From contig NZ_JBIWFB010000002.1 of assembly GCF_044762855.1 (NCBI RefSeq), forward strand, positions 124,001 to 188,000: a stretch of DNA of 64,000 bases. The letters run 5' to 3'. Positions within the stretch are counted from its first letter, which is position 1. Each line of letters opens with the position of its first letter. Both the position numbers and the translations under genes were made by a program. The notes below the pieces were generated by a model. The model made no database searches. It was not told where the DNA came from and saw nothing but the letters and a program-made list of their open reading frames with translations. This document shows, piece after piece, positions 8,297 through 16,809 of this stretch. This DNA comes from Psychrobacillus sp044762855 (GTDB lineage Bacteria > Bacillota > Bacilli > Bacillales_A > Planococcaceae).

Positions 8297-9319
8297 ATGA
8301 CAGCTTCAATTGCAATAAATGGTTTCGGACGTATTGGACGAATGGTATTTCGCCAAGCGATAGTACAGGAAGAGTTAAACGTCGTAGCAATTAATGCAAG
8401 GTATCCTTTAGAAACATTAGCGCATTTAATCAAATATGACTCAACACATGGTACTTTTTCAGGAGAAGTTACAATAGAGGAAAATGCACTTGTTGTAAAT
8501 GGCAAACGAGTACAAATCGTGAATGATCGTGATCCAGCAAATTTACCTTGGAAAGAGTTGAATGTCGACATCGTGATCGAGTCAACAGGGAAATTTAATG
8601 ATGGGGAAAAAGCAAGTGCTCATTTAGCAGCTGGAGCGAAAAAAGTAATCATCACAGCTCCTGCTAAAAACGAAGATGCAACTATCGTGGTGGGTGTAAA
8701 CGAAGATAAATTAGATTTAGCAAAGCACCATATTATTTCAAATGCAAGTTGTACAACAAACTGTTTAGCACCAGTTGCAAAAGTATTAAACGATACATTT
8801 GGAATTGAAAATGGATTAATGACAACTGTTCACGCATATACAAATGATCAAAACAATTTAGACAATCCACATAAGGATTTGAGACGTGCACGTTCATGTG
8901 GGCAATCCATTATTCCAACTTCTACAGGTGCTGCAAAAGCGCTTACACTAGTGCTGCCAGAATTAGAAGGGAAAATTCATGGAATGGCACTTCGTGTACC
9001 TACTCCGAATGTATCTTTAGTTGATTTAGTTGTTGATGTAAAAAGAGATGTAACTGTGGAAGAAGTAAATGCAGCATTTATCCAAGCTTCCGAAGAATCT
9101 ATGGAGGGAGTATTAGGATTCACAACTGAGCCACTAGTTTCAATTGATTTTAATACATCTACTCTTTCTTCAACTGTAGATGGATTAACTACTATGGTCA
9201 TTGGTAATCGTAAAGTAAAGGTACTTGCTTGGTATGATAACGAGTGGGGTTATTCTGCACGTGTAGTTGATCTGACGAAAAAAGTAGCGTCAGGGTTAAA
9301 GGTAGTTTCCAATTTATAA
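8297..9319 (+). CDS. gapB: NADP-preferring gluconeogenic glyceraldehyde-3-phosphate dehydrogenase
   Basis: 340 residues. The Rossmann start INGFGRIGRMVFR is followed by the catalytic Cys152 in SNASCTTNC and by GLMTTVHAYTNDQ. Sequence details (INARYPLETLAHLIKYDS, NPHKDLRRARSCG) follow GapB rather than glycolytic GapA. In Bacillus GapB runs the reaction in the gluconeogenic direction with NADPH. The neighbour speD is the same as in B. subtilis. AGGAGG precedes the ATG. The CcpN-type sites upstream support glucose repression. Confidence 0.93.
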   Translation: MTASIAINGFGRIGRMVFRQAIVQEELNVVAINARYPLETLAHLIKYDSTHGTFSGEVTIEENALVVNGKRVQIVNDRDPANLPWKELNVDIVIESTGKFNDGEKASAHLAAGAKKVIITAPAKNEDATIVVGVNEDKLDLAKHHIISNASCTTNCLAPVAKVLNDTFGIENGLMTTVHAYTNDQNNLDNPHKDLRRARSCGQSIIPTSTGAAKALTLVLPELEGKIHGMALRVPTPNVSLVDLVVDVKRDVTVEEVNAAFIQASEESMEGVLGFTTEPLVSIDFNTSTLSSTVDGLTTMVIGNRKVKVLAWYDNEWGYSARVVDLTKKVASGLKVVSNL

Positions 9320-9328
9320 AAACATGAT

Positions 9329-9361
9329 CCTCTTTCTAATTTTTTAGGAAGAGGTTTTTTT
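9329..9361 (+). terminator. Terminator of gapB
   Basis: Stem CCTCTTTCTA (9329-9338) with TAGGAAGAGG (9345-9354), one wobble/mismatch, then seven T residues. Confidence 0.85.
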
Positions 9362-9366
9362 ATGTG

Positions 9367-9395
9367 TTGCTTATTTTATCAATCCATCATATAAT
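9367..9395 (+). promoter_or_regulatory. Sigma-A promoter of speD
   Basis: TTGCTT at 9367-9372 and a perfect TATAAT at 9390-9395, with 17 bases between them. Confidence 0.75.
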
Positions 9396-9401
9396 GATAA
9401 T

Positions 9402-9472
9402 CGTGTACTTCTCGTACATGGACTACTTAAAGGGTTAGGACCTCTTTGGACTAACTTTCCCCCGTGGTAGTC
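9402..9472 (+). ncRNA. Structured 5' leader of speD (candidate cis-regulatory RNA)
   Basis: Directly after the predicted transcription start, 9402-9408 pairs with 9414-9420 (7 bp, UUCUC loop). Next to it GACTAC (9421-9426) pairs with GTAGTC (9467-9472), enclosing an inner GTTAG/CTAAC stem (9434-9438 with 9451-9455). No terminator is seen, and the ribosome-binding site lies about 35 bases downstream. Whether it senses polyamines, SAM or nothing is unknown; it may be only a stabilising leader. Confidence 0.4.
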
Positions 9473-9523
9473 AACTTTGATTGTTATTTTTAAACTAAAA
9501 CTTATCAAAGGGGGAAACGGACA

Positions 9524-9907
9524 TTGGAAACAATGGGACGTCACATTATTGCAGAACTATGGGAATGCGATTTCGACAAACTTAACGATATGCAATTTAT
9601 CGAGCAAACATTTGTTGATGCTGCATTGAAATCTGGTGCAGAAGTCAGAGAAGTTGCGTTTCACAAATTTGCACCACAAGGTGTAAGTGGAGTCGTTATA
9701 ATTTCCGAATCACATTTAACGATTCACAGCTTTCCAGAGCATGGTTATGCGAGCATTGATGTGTATACATGTGGAGATTTAGACCCATCAGTTGCAGCTA
9801 ATTATATTGCAGATGCTCTTAATGCTGGAATACGCGAAACGATTGAAATGCCTCGTGGTATGGGTCCAGTTAATGTACCTAAGTCACGCATGACAGTTCA
9901 AGCGTAA
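9524..9907 (+). CDS. speD: S-adenosylmethionine decarboxylase proenzyme
   Basis: 127 residues. The proenzyme cleaves itself between Glu62 and Ser63 in SESHLTIHSFPEHGY, turning Ser63 into the pyruvoyl cofactor; the mature enzyme makes decarboxylated SAM, the aminopropyl donor for spermidine. The TTG at 9524 is chosen because AAAGGGGG (9507-9514) sits 9 bases upstream and it gives METMGRH, the N-terminus I recall for close relatives; the internal ATG at 9533 would be 18 bases away. It has its own promoter and leader rather than relying on gapB. Confidence 0.97.
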   Translation: METMGRHIIAELWECDFDKLNDMQFIEQTFVDAALKSGAEVREVAFHKFAPQGVSGVVIISESHLTIHSFPEHGYASIDVYTCGDLDPSVAANYIADALNAGIRETIEMPRGMGPVNVPKSRMTVQA

Positions 9908-9928
9908 TAACTTAGCCGAGATGACTTA

Positions 9929-9955
9929 GCAGAGGAAGCGATTCCTCTGCTTTTT
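9929..9955 (+). terminator. Terminator of speD
   Basis: Nine-bp perfect stem GCAGAGGAA/TTCCTCTGC with a GCGA loop and five T residues. Confidence 0.88.
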
Positions 9956-9958
9956 CGA

Positions 9959-10098
9959 TTTTAACTTGCTTCACAAGGGAGCTTGAGCTCCCTTGTGAAG
10001 CAAGTTAAAGCCTCCGGCGGATGTCACAAATTTTGAAAGGAGTTAATTGCACAATACGCAATTCAAAATTTGGACGCAATTACGCCAAGTCGTAATTG
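9959..10098. repeat. Structured intergenic repeat family 2, copy 1
   Basis: Three consecutive hairpins: a 23-bp perfect stem (9961-9983 with 9986-10008), then CAAATTTTGAA (10027-10037) with 10062-10072 enclosing AATTGC/GCAATT, then CAATTACG (10077-10084) with 10091-10098. Between the first two lies AGCCTCCGGCGGATG. The second copy is at 45799-45940. It ends about 60 bases before nrdR. I recall similar elements as common in Planococcaceae genomes, but have not checked. Confidence 0.8.
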
Positions 10099-10158
10099 AT
10101 GAGAGAATATTGTTATAATAGATATACAAATTCATGTAAGGAATTAGGTGAAACTAAT

Positions 10159-10623
10159 ATGAGATGTCCTACTTGTCAATATAATGGTACGAAAGTTGTT
10201 GACTCTAGACCGGTCGATGATAATAAGGCGATTAGAAGAAGAAGAGAGTGCGAAGATTGTGGATTTCGTTTTACAACCTTTGAAAAGGTAGAAGAAACAC
10301 CATTAATCGTCGTGAAGAAAGATGGATCACGAGAAGAATTTAGTCGTGAAAAAATACTTCGCGGTCTGATACGTGCATGTGAGAAAAGACCAGTTGCATT
10401 AGATCAGCTAGAAGAAATCGTGTTTTCGATTGAAAAAGAATTGCGAAGAACAGGTAATTCCGAGGTGAAATCGGAAGAAGTGGGCGAAAAAGTAATGGAC
10501 AAGCTAGCGGAAGTAGATGAAGTGGCTTATGTTCGATTCGCTTCGGTCTATCGTCAATTTAAAGATATAACAGTCTTCATAGAAGAATTAAAAGAAATAA
10601 TAAAAAAGAATCCAACATTATAA
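10159..10623 (+). CDS. nrdR: Transcriptional repressor NrdR
   Basis: 154 residues. The N-terminal zinc ribbon uses Cys3, Cys6, Cys31 and Cys34 (MRCPTCQYNG...CEDCGF) and is followed by an ATP-cone domain from about residue 49 (VVKKDGSREEFSREKI). NrdR reads ATP/dATP and represses ribonucleotide reductase genes. The ATG at 10159 gives the canonical MRCP start; the frame is open upstream to 10096, but that part belongs to the preceding repeat. dnaB follows after 27 bases. Confidence 0.97.
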   Translation: MRCPTCQYNGTKVVDSRPVDDNKAIRRRRECEDCGFRFTTFEKVEETPLIVVKKDGSREEFSREKILRGLIRACEKRPVALDQLEEIVFSIEKELRRTGNSEVKSEEVGEKVMDKLAEVDEVAYVRFASVYRQFKDITVFIEELKEIIKKNPTL

Positions 10624-10650
10624 GCAGCAAGAGAGTAGGTGCAACTGTTG

Positions 10651-12006
10651 ATGTTATATAAAGAGCTTCAGCCAGCAGACATGTATATGATTCGCTTGCC
10701 ATATTCTTTTTCGGATTATGATCGCCAATTATTAACATTATTTTATCAACCATTAGTTGGAGCAGAAAGCATTAGCCTATACTTAACGTTATGGGCAGAT
10801 GGAGAAGCGAAAAATAACGAGGGGTCACCCCATTATCAACTAATGAATGTGTTAGGTGTTTCCATTGGGAAAATTTTTCAAGCAAGAATTGCATTAGAAG
10901 CTATAGGATTACTCCGTACTTGGCAAAAATCAGAGAATGATGGTCGTGTTTTTTATTATGAGTTGACTGCCCCACTTGATGCAGAGTCCTTTTTAAAAGA
11001 TCCATTATTATCGATGTTTTTGTTAGGGAAAATTGGGGAAAATGCTTATAAACAATTGCGCAGTCGATTTATCCAACCTGCAAAATGGCATGACGGATTT
11101 ACAGATGTTTCTCGAACGTTTATGGATGTATTTAAGCCATCTTCCAAATCAGGAAATGCCATTTCTTATGAAGATGAATACCAATCTAAAAAAAGACAGG
11201 ATTCTCTTCCTTTTTACTTCGATCAATTTGATTTTGCTTTATTACAAGAAGGGTTGTCCGAACAACTTGTACCAAAATCAGCGATGACGGTAGAGGCAAA
11301 AGAAGTAATTGCAAAACTAGCTTTTTTATATAACCTACATCCTGTGGAGATGCAAAAAGTAGTCATCCTTGCATTAGATGATGAACTTCATCTCTCCGAA
11401 GCAAGATTAAAAAAAGCATGCGCTGATTATTATAAGCTAACTGTTTCTAAAACTGCTCCAGTGATGGAGAAAATTGCGCAAACGGCTATGCCGACAACTG
11501 AAAAAAGCCAACCTTTATCGAAAGAAGAAGAACTTATCCATTATCTAGAAACAACTGCTCCCGTAATTGTATTAAAAGATATAGCGAATGGTAAAGAACC
11601 AATTTTAGCAGATGTACAGTTAGCGAATCATTTTGTCACCCATTTTAATATGCCAATCGGTGTTGTCAATGTGCTATTGCAATATGTGTTACTTCGAACA
11701 GACATGAAACTAACGAAAAACTATGCGGAAAAAATTGCTTCCCATTGGATGCGAAAAGATGTTAAAACAGCAAAACAAGCAATGGAACTTGCAAGAAGTG
11801 AGCATGAACAATATATAAAATGGAAAAGTGAAGGGTCTCAGCAGAAATCTTATACGAAAAAGCCAGTGCGCGAAGAAAAAGTACCAGATTGGTTTTATAA
11901 AAAAGATGGAGAGACAAAGCAATCTGGTAACGAAACTAAGGGAAATCAAAATATAGAGGAAGAAAGAAAAAAACTGTTAGCGGATTTGAATGCATTGAAA
12001 AGGTAG
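10651..12006 (+). CDS. dnaB: Replication initiation and membrane attachment protein DnaB (Bacillus type)
   Basis: About 451 residues. It matches the Firmicute DnaB helicase co-loader, not the replicative helicase: an N-terminal winged-helix region (YDRQLLTLFYQPLVGAES) and two C-terminal DnaD-like regions (about 310-400, ending in HWMRKDVKTAKQAMELA). With DnaD and DnaI it loads the DnaC helicase at oriC and restart sites. The start is uncertain: GTG 10639, TTG 10648 and ATG 10651 are in frame; AGTAGGTG at 10635-10641 best serves TTG 10648 or ATG 10651. dnaI follows in the same operon. Confidence 0.93.
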   Translation: MLYKELQPADMYMIRLPYSFSDYDRQLLTLFYQPLVGAESISLYLTLWADGEAKNNEGSPHYQLMNVLGVSIGKIFQARIALEAIGLLRTWQKSENDGRVFYYELTAPLDAESFLKDPLLSMFLLGKIGENAYKQLRSRFIQPAKWHDGFTDVSRTFMDVFKPSSKSGNAISYEDEYQSKKRQDSLPFYFDQFDFALLQEGLSEQLVPKSAMTVEAKEVIAKLAFLYNLHPVEMQKVVILALDDELHLSEARLKKACADYYKLTVSKTAPVMEKIAQTAMPTTEKSQPLSKEEELIHYLETTAPVIVLKDIANGKEPILADVQLANHFVTHFNMPIGVVNVLLQYVLLRTDMKLTKNYAEKIASHWMRKDVKTAKQAMELARSEHEQYIKWKSEGSQQKSYTKKPVREEKVPDWFYKKDGETKQSGNETKGNQNIEEERKKLLADLNALKR

Positions 12007-12015
12007 GTGGGAAAA

Positions 12016-12957
12016 ATGGAACGTATTAACGAAACGCTAAAAAGAGTGGTTCAAACACCTGAATTCTCCACAAGGCTAGATGAGATGAAACAAGAAGTGT
12101 TAGAAGATCCAGGTGTACAAAAGTTTTTAGAAGAAAACGCAGCTGACATTTCAAAACGTATCGTCGATCGAGGATTAAGTAAGTTATATGAATATAAATC
12201 ACAGTCGCATGATTGTGGTTCTTGTGAATCTTTGGAACAATGTTCGAATTATATGAAAGGCTATGAACCAAAACTAATTTTAGAACGTGGCCTAATTGAC
12301 TTAGAATATATTCGCTGTCGTCGGGGAGTCATAGAGGATGAGCGAAGAAAAGTGACATCCATGATTGATAGTATACATATGCCAAAAGAAGTCATGGAAG
12401 CTCGTCTTAGCAATGTTGATGTGAACGATAATAGTAGGGTGGTTGCAGTTCGTGCTGCCATAGACTTTTTGGAAGAATGGGCTCGAACAAATACATTACC
12501 TAAAAAAGGACTCTATATTCACGGTAAATTCGGTGTAGGTAAATCCTATTTGTTAGGTGCATTAGCCAATGAATTGGCGAGTAGACATATCCACTCTGTC
12601 GTTGTCTATGTTCCTGAGTTTTTACGAGAAATGAAACAATCTATTCAAGATCAATCACTTTCCGAGAAAATAGAGTTCGTCAAAAAGGCACCCGTCTTAA
12701 TGCTGGATGATATTGGAGCAGAAGTCATGTCTAGTTGGACCAGAGATGAAATATTGGGTACTATTTTGCATTTTCGAATGTCGGAACAGCTACCCACATT
12801 TATGACATCTAATTTCAATTACAGTGAGTTAGAGCATCATCTTTCGGTTACACAGCGAGGAGAAAAGGAAGTAGTGAAAGCTGGACGGATTATGGAACGA
12901 ATTCGTGCACTTACCACTCCTGTCTCACTACAAGGGAAAAATTGGAGAGAACAATAG
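12016..12957 (+). CDS. dnaI: Primosomal helicase loader DnaI
   Basis: 313 residues. The N-terminal domain holds a cysteine cluster (CGSCESLEQCSNY) that binds zinc in this family. The AAA+ C-terminal domain shows Walker A GKFGVGKSY (around 175) and Walker B VLMLDDIG. It loads the replicative helicase ring together with DnaB and DnaD. The ATG at 12016 follows AGGTGG with good spacing; the in-frame GTG at 12007 lies inside that site. It abuts dnaB. The ytxC gene found here in B. subtilis is missing; the thrS leader comes next. Confidence 0.95.
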   Translation: MERINETLKRVVQTPEFSTRLDEMKQEVLEDPGVQKFLEENAADISKRIVDRGLSKLYEYKSQSHDCGSCESLEQCSNYMKGYEPKLILERGLIDLEYIRCRRGVIEDERRKVTSMIDSIHMPKEVMEARLSNVDVNDNSRVVAVRAAIDFLEEWARTNTLPKKGLYIHGKFGVGKSYLLGALANELASRHIHSVVVYVPEFLREMKQSIQDQSLSEKIEFVKKAPVLMLDDIGAEVMSSWTRDEILGTILHFRMSEQLPTFMTSNFNYSELEHHLSVTQRGEKEVVKAGRIMERIRALTTPVSLQGKNWREQ

Positions 12958-12971
12958 CCCTCTATAACGGC

Positions 12972-13000
12972 TTGCAAATGTTGATCGTGTAGCGTATAAT
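12972..13000 (+). promoter_or_regulatory. Sigma-A promoter of thrS
   Basis: TTGCAA at 12972-12977 and TATAAT at 12995-13000, 17 bases apart. Confidence 0.85.
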
Positions 13001-13006
13001 CATTTT

Positions 13007-13265
13007 CATAAGAATAAGTAAATGCGTTGAAGAGGACAACAATCAGTTTGTACGACTTTGTAGAGAGAGAAGCCTTGGCTGAAAGCTTCTTAAGTACCGG
13101 CAATCGATTTACCACCTCCGAGCAGTAGTTGTGAATTTAAATAGCAATTACCGGTCACCGGCCCGTTAGCCGATGCAGAGCTTCGTCTATTTTTGTTTTG
13201 GATAGACAGAAGAAGGGTGGAACCACGATTTGAACCTCGTCCCTTTTTAGGGACGAGGTTTTTTT
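13007..13265 (+). ncRNA. T-box riboswitch leader of thrS
   Basis: The T-box sequence AGGGTGGAACCACG is at 13214-13227. Its UGGA is complementary to an acceptor end UCCA, which suits a tRNA-Thr with discriminator U. ACC at 13111-13113 is the candidate threonine specifier codon. The leader ends in a terminator (13235-13243 with 13250-13258, seven T residues). Uncharged tRNA-Thr would stabilise the antiterminator and allow thrS transcription. Confidence 0.93.
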
Positions 13266-13302
13266 GCGTTTTCCGAAAATTATTTTACAAGGAGTGTTCA
13301 AC

Positions 13303-15228
13303 ATGTCAGAAGTTATTAAGTTAAAATTTCCAGATGGAGCAGTAAAGGAATTTCCGATTTCGACAACTACAGAAGAAATTGCACAATCCATAAGTCCTGG
13401 ATTACGTAAAAAAGCATTGGCAGGTAAACTAAGCGGGCAATTAATCGATCTTAAAACACCGATTACAACAGACGGTGAAATAGCAATTATTACACCAGAA
13501 TCAGAAGAAGCTTTAGAAATTCTTCGTCACAGTTCCGCTCACTTACTTGCACAAGCTATTAAGCGTTTGTTTAAAGATGTAAAACTTGGAATTGGTCCAG
13601 TCATTGAAAATGGTTTTTATTATGATATCGATTCACCAGAACCAATCACTGCAGAAGACTTCCCGTTAATCGAAAAAGAAATGAAAAAAATTATTAACGA
13701 AAACATTGAAATTGTACGTCACGATGTATCCCGCGAGGAAGCTTTTGAGAAATTTAAAGAAGACGAATACAAAGTAGAACTTCTGGAAGCTATACCGGAA
13801 GGCGAACAAGTATCTATTTACGAACAAGGTGAATTTTTCGACCTTTGCCGTGGAGTACATGTGCCATCGACAGGTAAGTTAAAAGAATTCAAATTACTAA
13901 GCATTGCAGGAGCATACTGGCGCGGAAATAGCGACAACAAAATGCTTCAACGTATTTATGGTACTGCTTTTTTCAAAAAAGAAGAGCTTAAACACCATTT
14001 AGAAATGCTTGAAGAAGCTAAAGAGCGCGATCATCGTAAAATCGGGAAAGAATTAGCGTTGTTTACGAACTCTCAAAAAGTAGGGCAAGGTTTACCTCTT
14101 TGGTTACCGAATGGTGCAACGATTCGTCGTGTCATCGAGCGTTATATCGTAGACAAGGAACTTAAACTTGGCTACAAACATGTATACACGCCAGTATTAG
14201 GTTCTAAAGACCTTTACGAAACATCTGGTCACTGGGATCACTATCAAGATTCAATGTTCCCACCAATGGAAATGGATAACGAGACATTAGTACTTCGTCC
14301 GATGAACTGTCCGCACCATATGATGGTTTTCAAAAACGGTATGCACTCTTACCGTAATCTTCCATTACGTATTGCAGAACTAGGTACGATGCATCGTTAT
14401 GAAATGTCAGGTGCTCTTTCTGGTTTACAACGCGTTCGCGGGATGACTTTAAATGATGCGCATCTTTTCGTACGTCCAGACCAAATTAAAGCAGAGTTCC
14501 AAAAAGTTGTAGAACTTATCATTTCTGTTTATAAAGATTTTGATTTAAAAGATTATACTTTCCGTCTATCTTACCGTGATCCACAAGATACAGAAAAATA
14601 TTTCGATGACGATGCAATGTGGGAAAAAGCACAAGCGATGCTAAAAGAAGCAATGGACGAGCTTGGCTTAGATTATTTTGAGGCAGAAGGCGAAGCTGCA
14701 TTCTACGGACCGAAATTAGACGTTCAAGTGAAGACAGCAATCGGTAAAGAAGAAACTTTATCTACTGTTCAATTGGACTTCCTATTACCTGAACGCTTTG
14801 ACTTAACTTATGTTGGGGAAGATGGTAAACCTCATCGTCCAGTCGTAATTCACCGTGGAGTAGTTTCTACAATGGAACGTTTTGTTGCGTTTTTAATCGA
14901 AGAATATAAAGGTGCTTTCCCAACTTGGTTAGCTCCAGTTCAAGTGGAAATCATTCCAGTATCTAATGAAGTGCATTTCGATTATGCAAAACAAATCGAA
15001 GAGCAATTAGTAGCAGCAGGTTTCCGAGTAGAAATGGATGACCGTGAAGAAAAACTTGGATATAAAATTCGGGAAGCGCAAATGCAAAAAATTCCGTATA
15101 TGCTCGTTTTAGGTGATAAAGAGTTAGAAGCAGGTAATGTAAACGTACGTAAATACGGAGAACAGCAGTCGGAAAGTATTCCATTTGGGGAGTTTTTAGC
15201 TCGCATTCAAGAAGAAACAAAACATTAA
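13303..15228 (+). CDS. thrS: Threonyl-tRNA synthetase
   Basis: 641 residues: TGS domain (1-62, from IKLKFPDGAVKEFP), editing domain with the HSSAHLLAQA motif, class II catalytic core (MNCPHHMMVF around 340) and C-terminal anticodon-binding domain from about 540. It charges tRNA-Thr. The ATG at 13303 has AAGGAG nine bases upstream; the frame extends to 13264, but that stretch is the leader terminator. Expression is controlled by the T-box. Confidence 0.98.
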   Translation: MSEVIKLKFPDGAVKEFPISTTTEEIAQSISPGLRKKALAGKLSGQLIDLKTPITTDGEIAIITPESEEALEILRHSSAHLLAQAIKRLFKDVKLGIGPVIENGFYYDIDSPEPITAEDFPLIEKEMKKIINENIEIVRHDVSREEAFEKFKEDEYKVELLEAIPEGEQVSIYEQGEFFDLCRGVHVPSTGKLKEFKLLSIAGAYWRGNSDNKMLQRIYGTAFFKKEELKHHLEMLEEAKERDHRKIGKELALFTNSQKVGQGLPLWLPNGATIRRVIERYIVDKELKLGYKHVYTPVLGSKDLYETSGHWDHYQDSMFPPMEMDNETLVLRPMNCPHHMMVFKNGMHSYRNLPLRIAELGTMHRYEMSGALSGLQRVRGMTLNDAHLFVRPDQIKAEFQKVVELIISVYKDFDLKDYTFRLSYRDPQDTEKYFDDDAMWEKAQAMLKEAMDELGLDYFEAEGEAAFYGPKLDVQVKTAIGKEETLSTVQLDFLLPERFDLTYVGEDGKPHRPVVIHRGVVSTMERFVAFLIEEYKGAFPTWLAPVQVEIIPVSNEVHFDYAKQIEEQLVAAGFRVEMDDREEKLGYKIREAQMQKIPYMLVLGDKELEAGNVNVRKYGEQQSESIPFGEFLARIQEETKH

Positions 15229-15240
15229 TCATAAATACTG

Positions 15241-15269
15241 TTGACATGTACTAATCTACATGGTATAGT
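15241..15269 (+). promoter_or_regulatory. Sigma-A promoter of infC-rpmI-rplT
   Basis: Consensus TTGACA (15241-15246), 17-base spacer and TATAGT (15264-15269). Confidence 0.88.
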
Positions 15270-15275
15270 TATTTA

Positions 15276-15440
15276 GGTTATTGAATACTAGTTTGTGGTA
15301 TAAGAAGAGGCTGCCCGCTTCTCACCTGTTCGACACATTAAGTTGTTGACTGGTAAGCACACGATCGACTGTAATATGTAGGCATCTACATGTTCTTATA
15401 TCGGCGGGCAGACATACATCTTATGTCTGCTCGTTTTTTT
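15276..15440 (+). ncRNA. L20-type autoregulatory leader of infC-rpmI-rplT
   Basis: A long leader ends in a terminator, CGGGCAGACATA (15405-15416) with 15422-15433 and a run of seven T residues. GGCTGCCCG upstream (about 15310-15318) is complementary to the 5' arm of this terminator, so terminator and antiterminator folds exclude each other. In B. subtilis ribosomal protein L20 binds the equivalent leader and promotes termination; the same feedback is likely. Confidence 0.8.
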
Positions 15441-15528
15441 ATTTGATCGAAAAAGGCGTATGTAATTCGTTTCTACGGAATTTATGCCCAAACCATGTAT
15501 TCGCGACACTATTTGGAGGTGGATTGTT

Positions 15529-16047
15529 ATTAGCAAAGACATGTATGTAAACGATGGCATTCGAGCACGCGAACTACGAGTTATTGATCAAAATGGCGAT
15601 CAATTAGGATTGAAAACACGTAACGAAGCACTTGAAATCGCAGGTCGTGTAAATTTGGATCTTGTCCTTGTGGCTCCTCAAGCCAAGCCGCCAGTCGCTC
15701 GTATCATGGACTATGGTAAATTCAAATTTGAGCAGCAAAAAAAGGATCGTGAAGTTCGTAAAAATCAAAAAATCATCGTGATGAAAGAGGTTCGTTTGAG
15801 CCCAACAATCGATGAACATGATTTCCAAACGAAACTTAAAAACGCGATCAAGTTCCTTGAAAAAGGAGATAAAGTGAAAGCATCTATTCGTTTTAAAGGT
15901 CGTGCGATTACTCATAAAGAGATTGGTCAACGCGTCTTAGATAGATTTGCAGAAGCTTGTACGGAAGTATCCACGGTTGAATCTAAACCGAAAATGGATG
16001 GCCGTAGTATGTTCTTAGTGCTTGCACCAAAGAACGAAAAACAGTAA
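15529..16047 (+). CDS. infC: Translation initiation factor IF-3 (AUU start)
   Basis: 172 residues. IF-3 binds the 30S subunit, discriminates initiator tRNA and start codons, and prevents premature 70S formation. NDGIRARELRVIDQNGDQLG marks the N-terminal domain; VKASIRFKGRAITHKEIG lies in the C-terminal domain. ATT at 15529 is chosen as start: GGAGGT at 15515-15520 stands 8 bases before it and no ATG or GTG lies at proper distance (the next ATG is 15541). An AUU start, through which IF-3 represses its own translation, is known for infC in E. coli and bacilli. Confidence 0.92.
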   Translation: MSKDMYVNDGIRARELRVIDQNGDQLGLKTRNEALEIAGRVNLDLVLVAPQAKPPVARIMDYGKFKFEQQKKDREVRKNQKIIVMKEVRLSPTIDEHDFQTKLKNAIKFLEKGDKVKASIRFKGRAITHKEIGQRVLDRFAEACTEVSTVESKPKMDGRSMFLVLAPKNEKQ

Positions 16048-16077
16048 CAGAGTACAATTGTTTAGGAGGAATTCGAC

Positions 16078-16278
16078 ATGCCGAAAATGAAAACTCACCG
16101 TGGAGCTGCAAAGCGTTTCAAAAAGACGGGTACAGGAAAATTAAAACATGACCGTGCTTTTGGAAGCCACTTATTCGCTAATAAATCTACTAAAGCTAAA
16201 CGTAAACTACGTAAAACTAAAGTAGCTTCTTCAGGCGATTACAAACGTATCAAAACTTTACTTACTTACATGAAATAA
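16078..16278 (+). CDS. rpmI: 50S ribosomal protein L35
   Basis: 66 residues, highly basic, starting MPKMKTHRGAAKRFK with the family-typical KRKLRKTKVAS segment. It is a structural protein of the large subunit. AGGAGG precedes the ATG. It lies between infC (30-base gap) and rplT in the conserved operon. Confidence 0.98.
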   Translation: MPKMKTHRGAAKRFKKTGTGKLKHDRAFGSHLFANKSTKAKRKLRKTKVASSGDYKRIKTLLTYMK

Positions 16279-16321
16279 TAAGAAATTTAAATCTCGAAAG
16301 AATAGCAGGAGGTAATGAATC

Positions 16322-16681
16322 ATGCCACGCGTAAAAAGTACACCAGTAACAAAAAAGCGTCGTAAAAAAGTCTTAAAATTAGCTAAAGGTTATTACGGTT
16401 CAAAACATACATTATATAAAGTAGCTAACCAACAGGTTATGAAATCACTAATGTATGCTTACCGTGACCGTCGTAACAAAAAACGTGAATTCCGTAAATT
16501 ATGGATCACACGTATCAATGCGGCAGCTCGTCTAAACGGTCTTTCTTACAGCCGTTTAATGCACGGATTGAAATTAGCTGAAATCGAAGTAAACCGTAAA
16601 ATGTTAGCTGACTTAGCTGTAACTGATGCAGCAGCATTTACACAACTTGCAGATGCAGCTAAAAAAGCAATCGCTAAATAA
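16322..16681 (+). CDS. rplT: 50S ribosomal protein L20
   Basis: 119 residues, starting MPRVKSTPVTKKRRKK, with YRDRRNKKREFRKLWI and the C-terminal globular part typical of L20. It is needed early in 50S assembly and, in bacilli, represses its own operon through the leader at 15276-15440. CAGGAGG precedes the ATG. It is the last gene of the operon. Confidence 0.98.
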   Translation: MPRVKSTPVTKKRRKKVLKLAKGYYGSKHTLYKVANQQVMKSLMYAYRDRRNKKREFRKLWITRINAAARLNGLSYSRLMHGLKLAEIEVNRKMLADLAVTDAAAFTQLADAAKKAIAK

Positions 16682-16695
16682 TTTGAATTAAACTA

Positions 16696-16738
16696 AAATG
16701 CTCACCAAAGGATTCTCTCTTTGATGAGCATTTTTTTA
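16696..16738 (+). terminator. Terminator of infC-rpmI-rplT
   Basis: Stem 16696-16710 with 16719-16733 (one wobble) and a run of T residues. Confidence 0.85.
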
Positions 16739-16809
16739 TTGCTTAGGAAACTATAAAAATCTAGATATTTGAATAAACTGAAGGATAATGAGTCGTAGAG
16801 AGCTCAATT

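Noticed and set aside
10096..10158. Longer N-terminus for NrdR
   Set aside because: The zinc ribbon must start at MRCP; the upstream part begins in a repeat hairpin.
13264..13302. Upstream extension of thrS
   Set aside because: It begins in the T-run of the leader terminator; AAGGAG serves the ATG at 13303.
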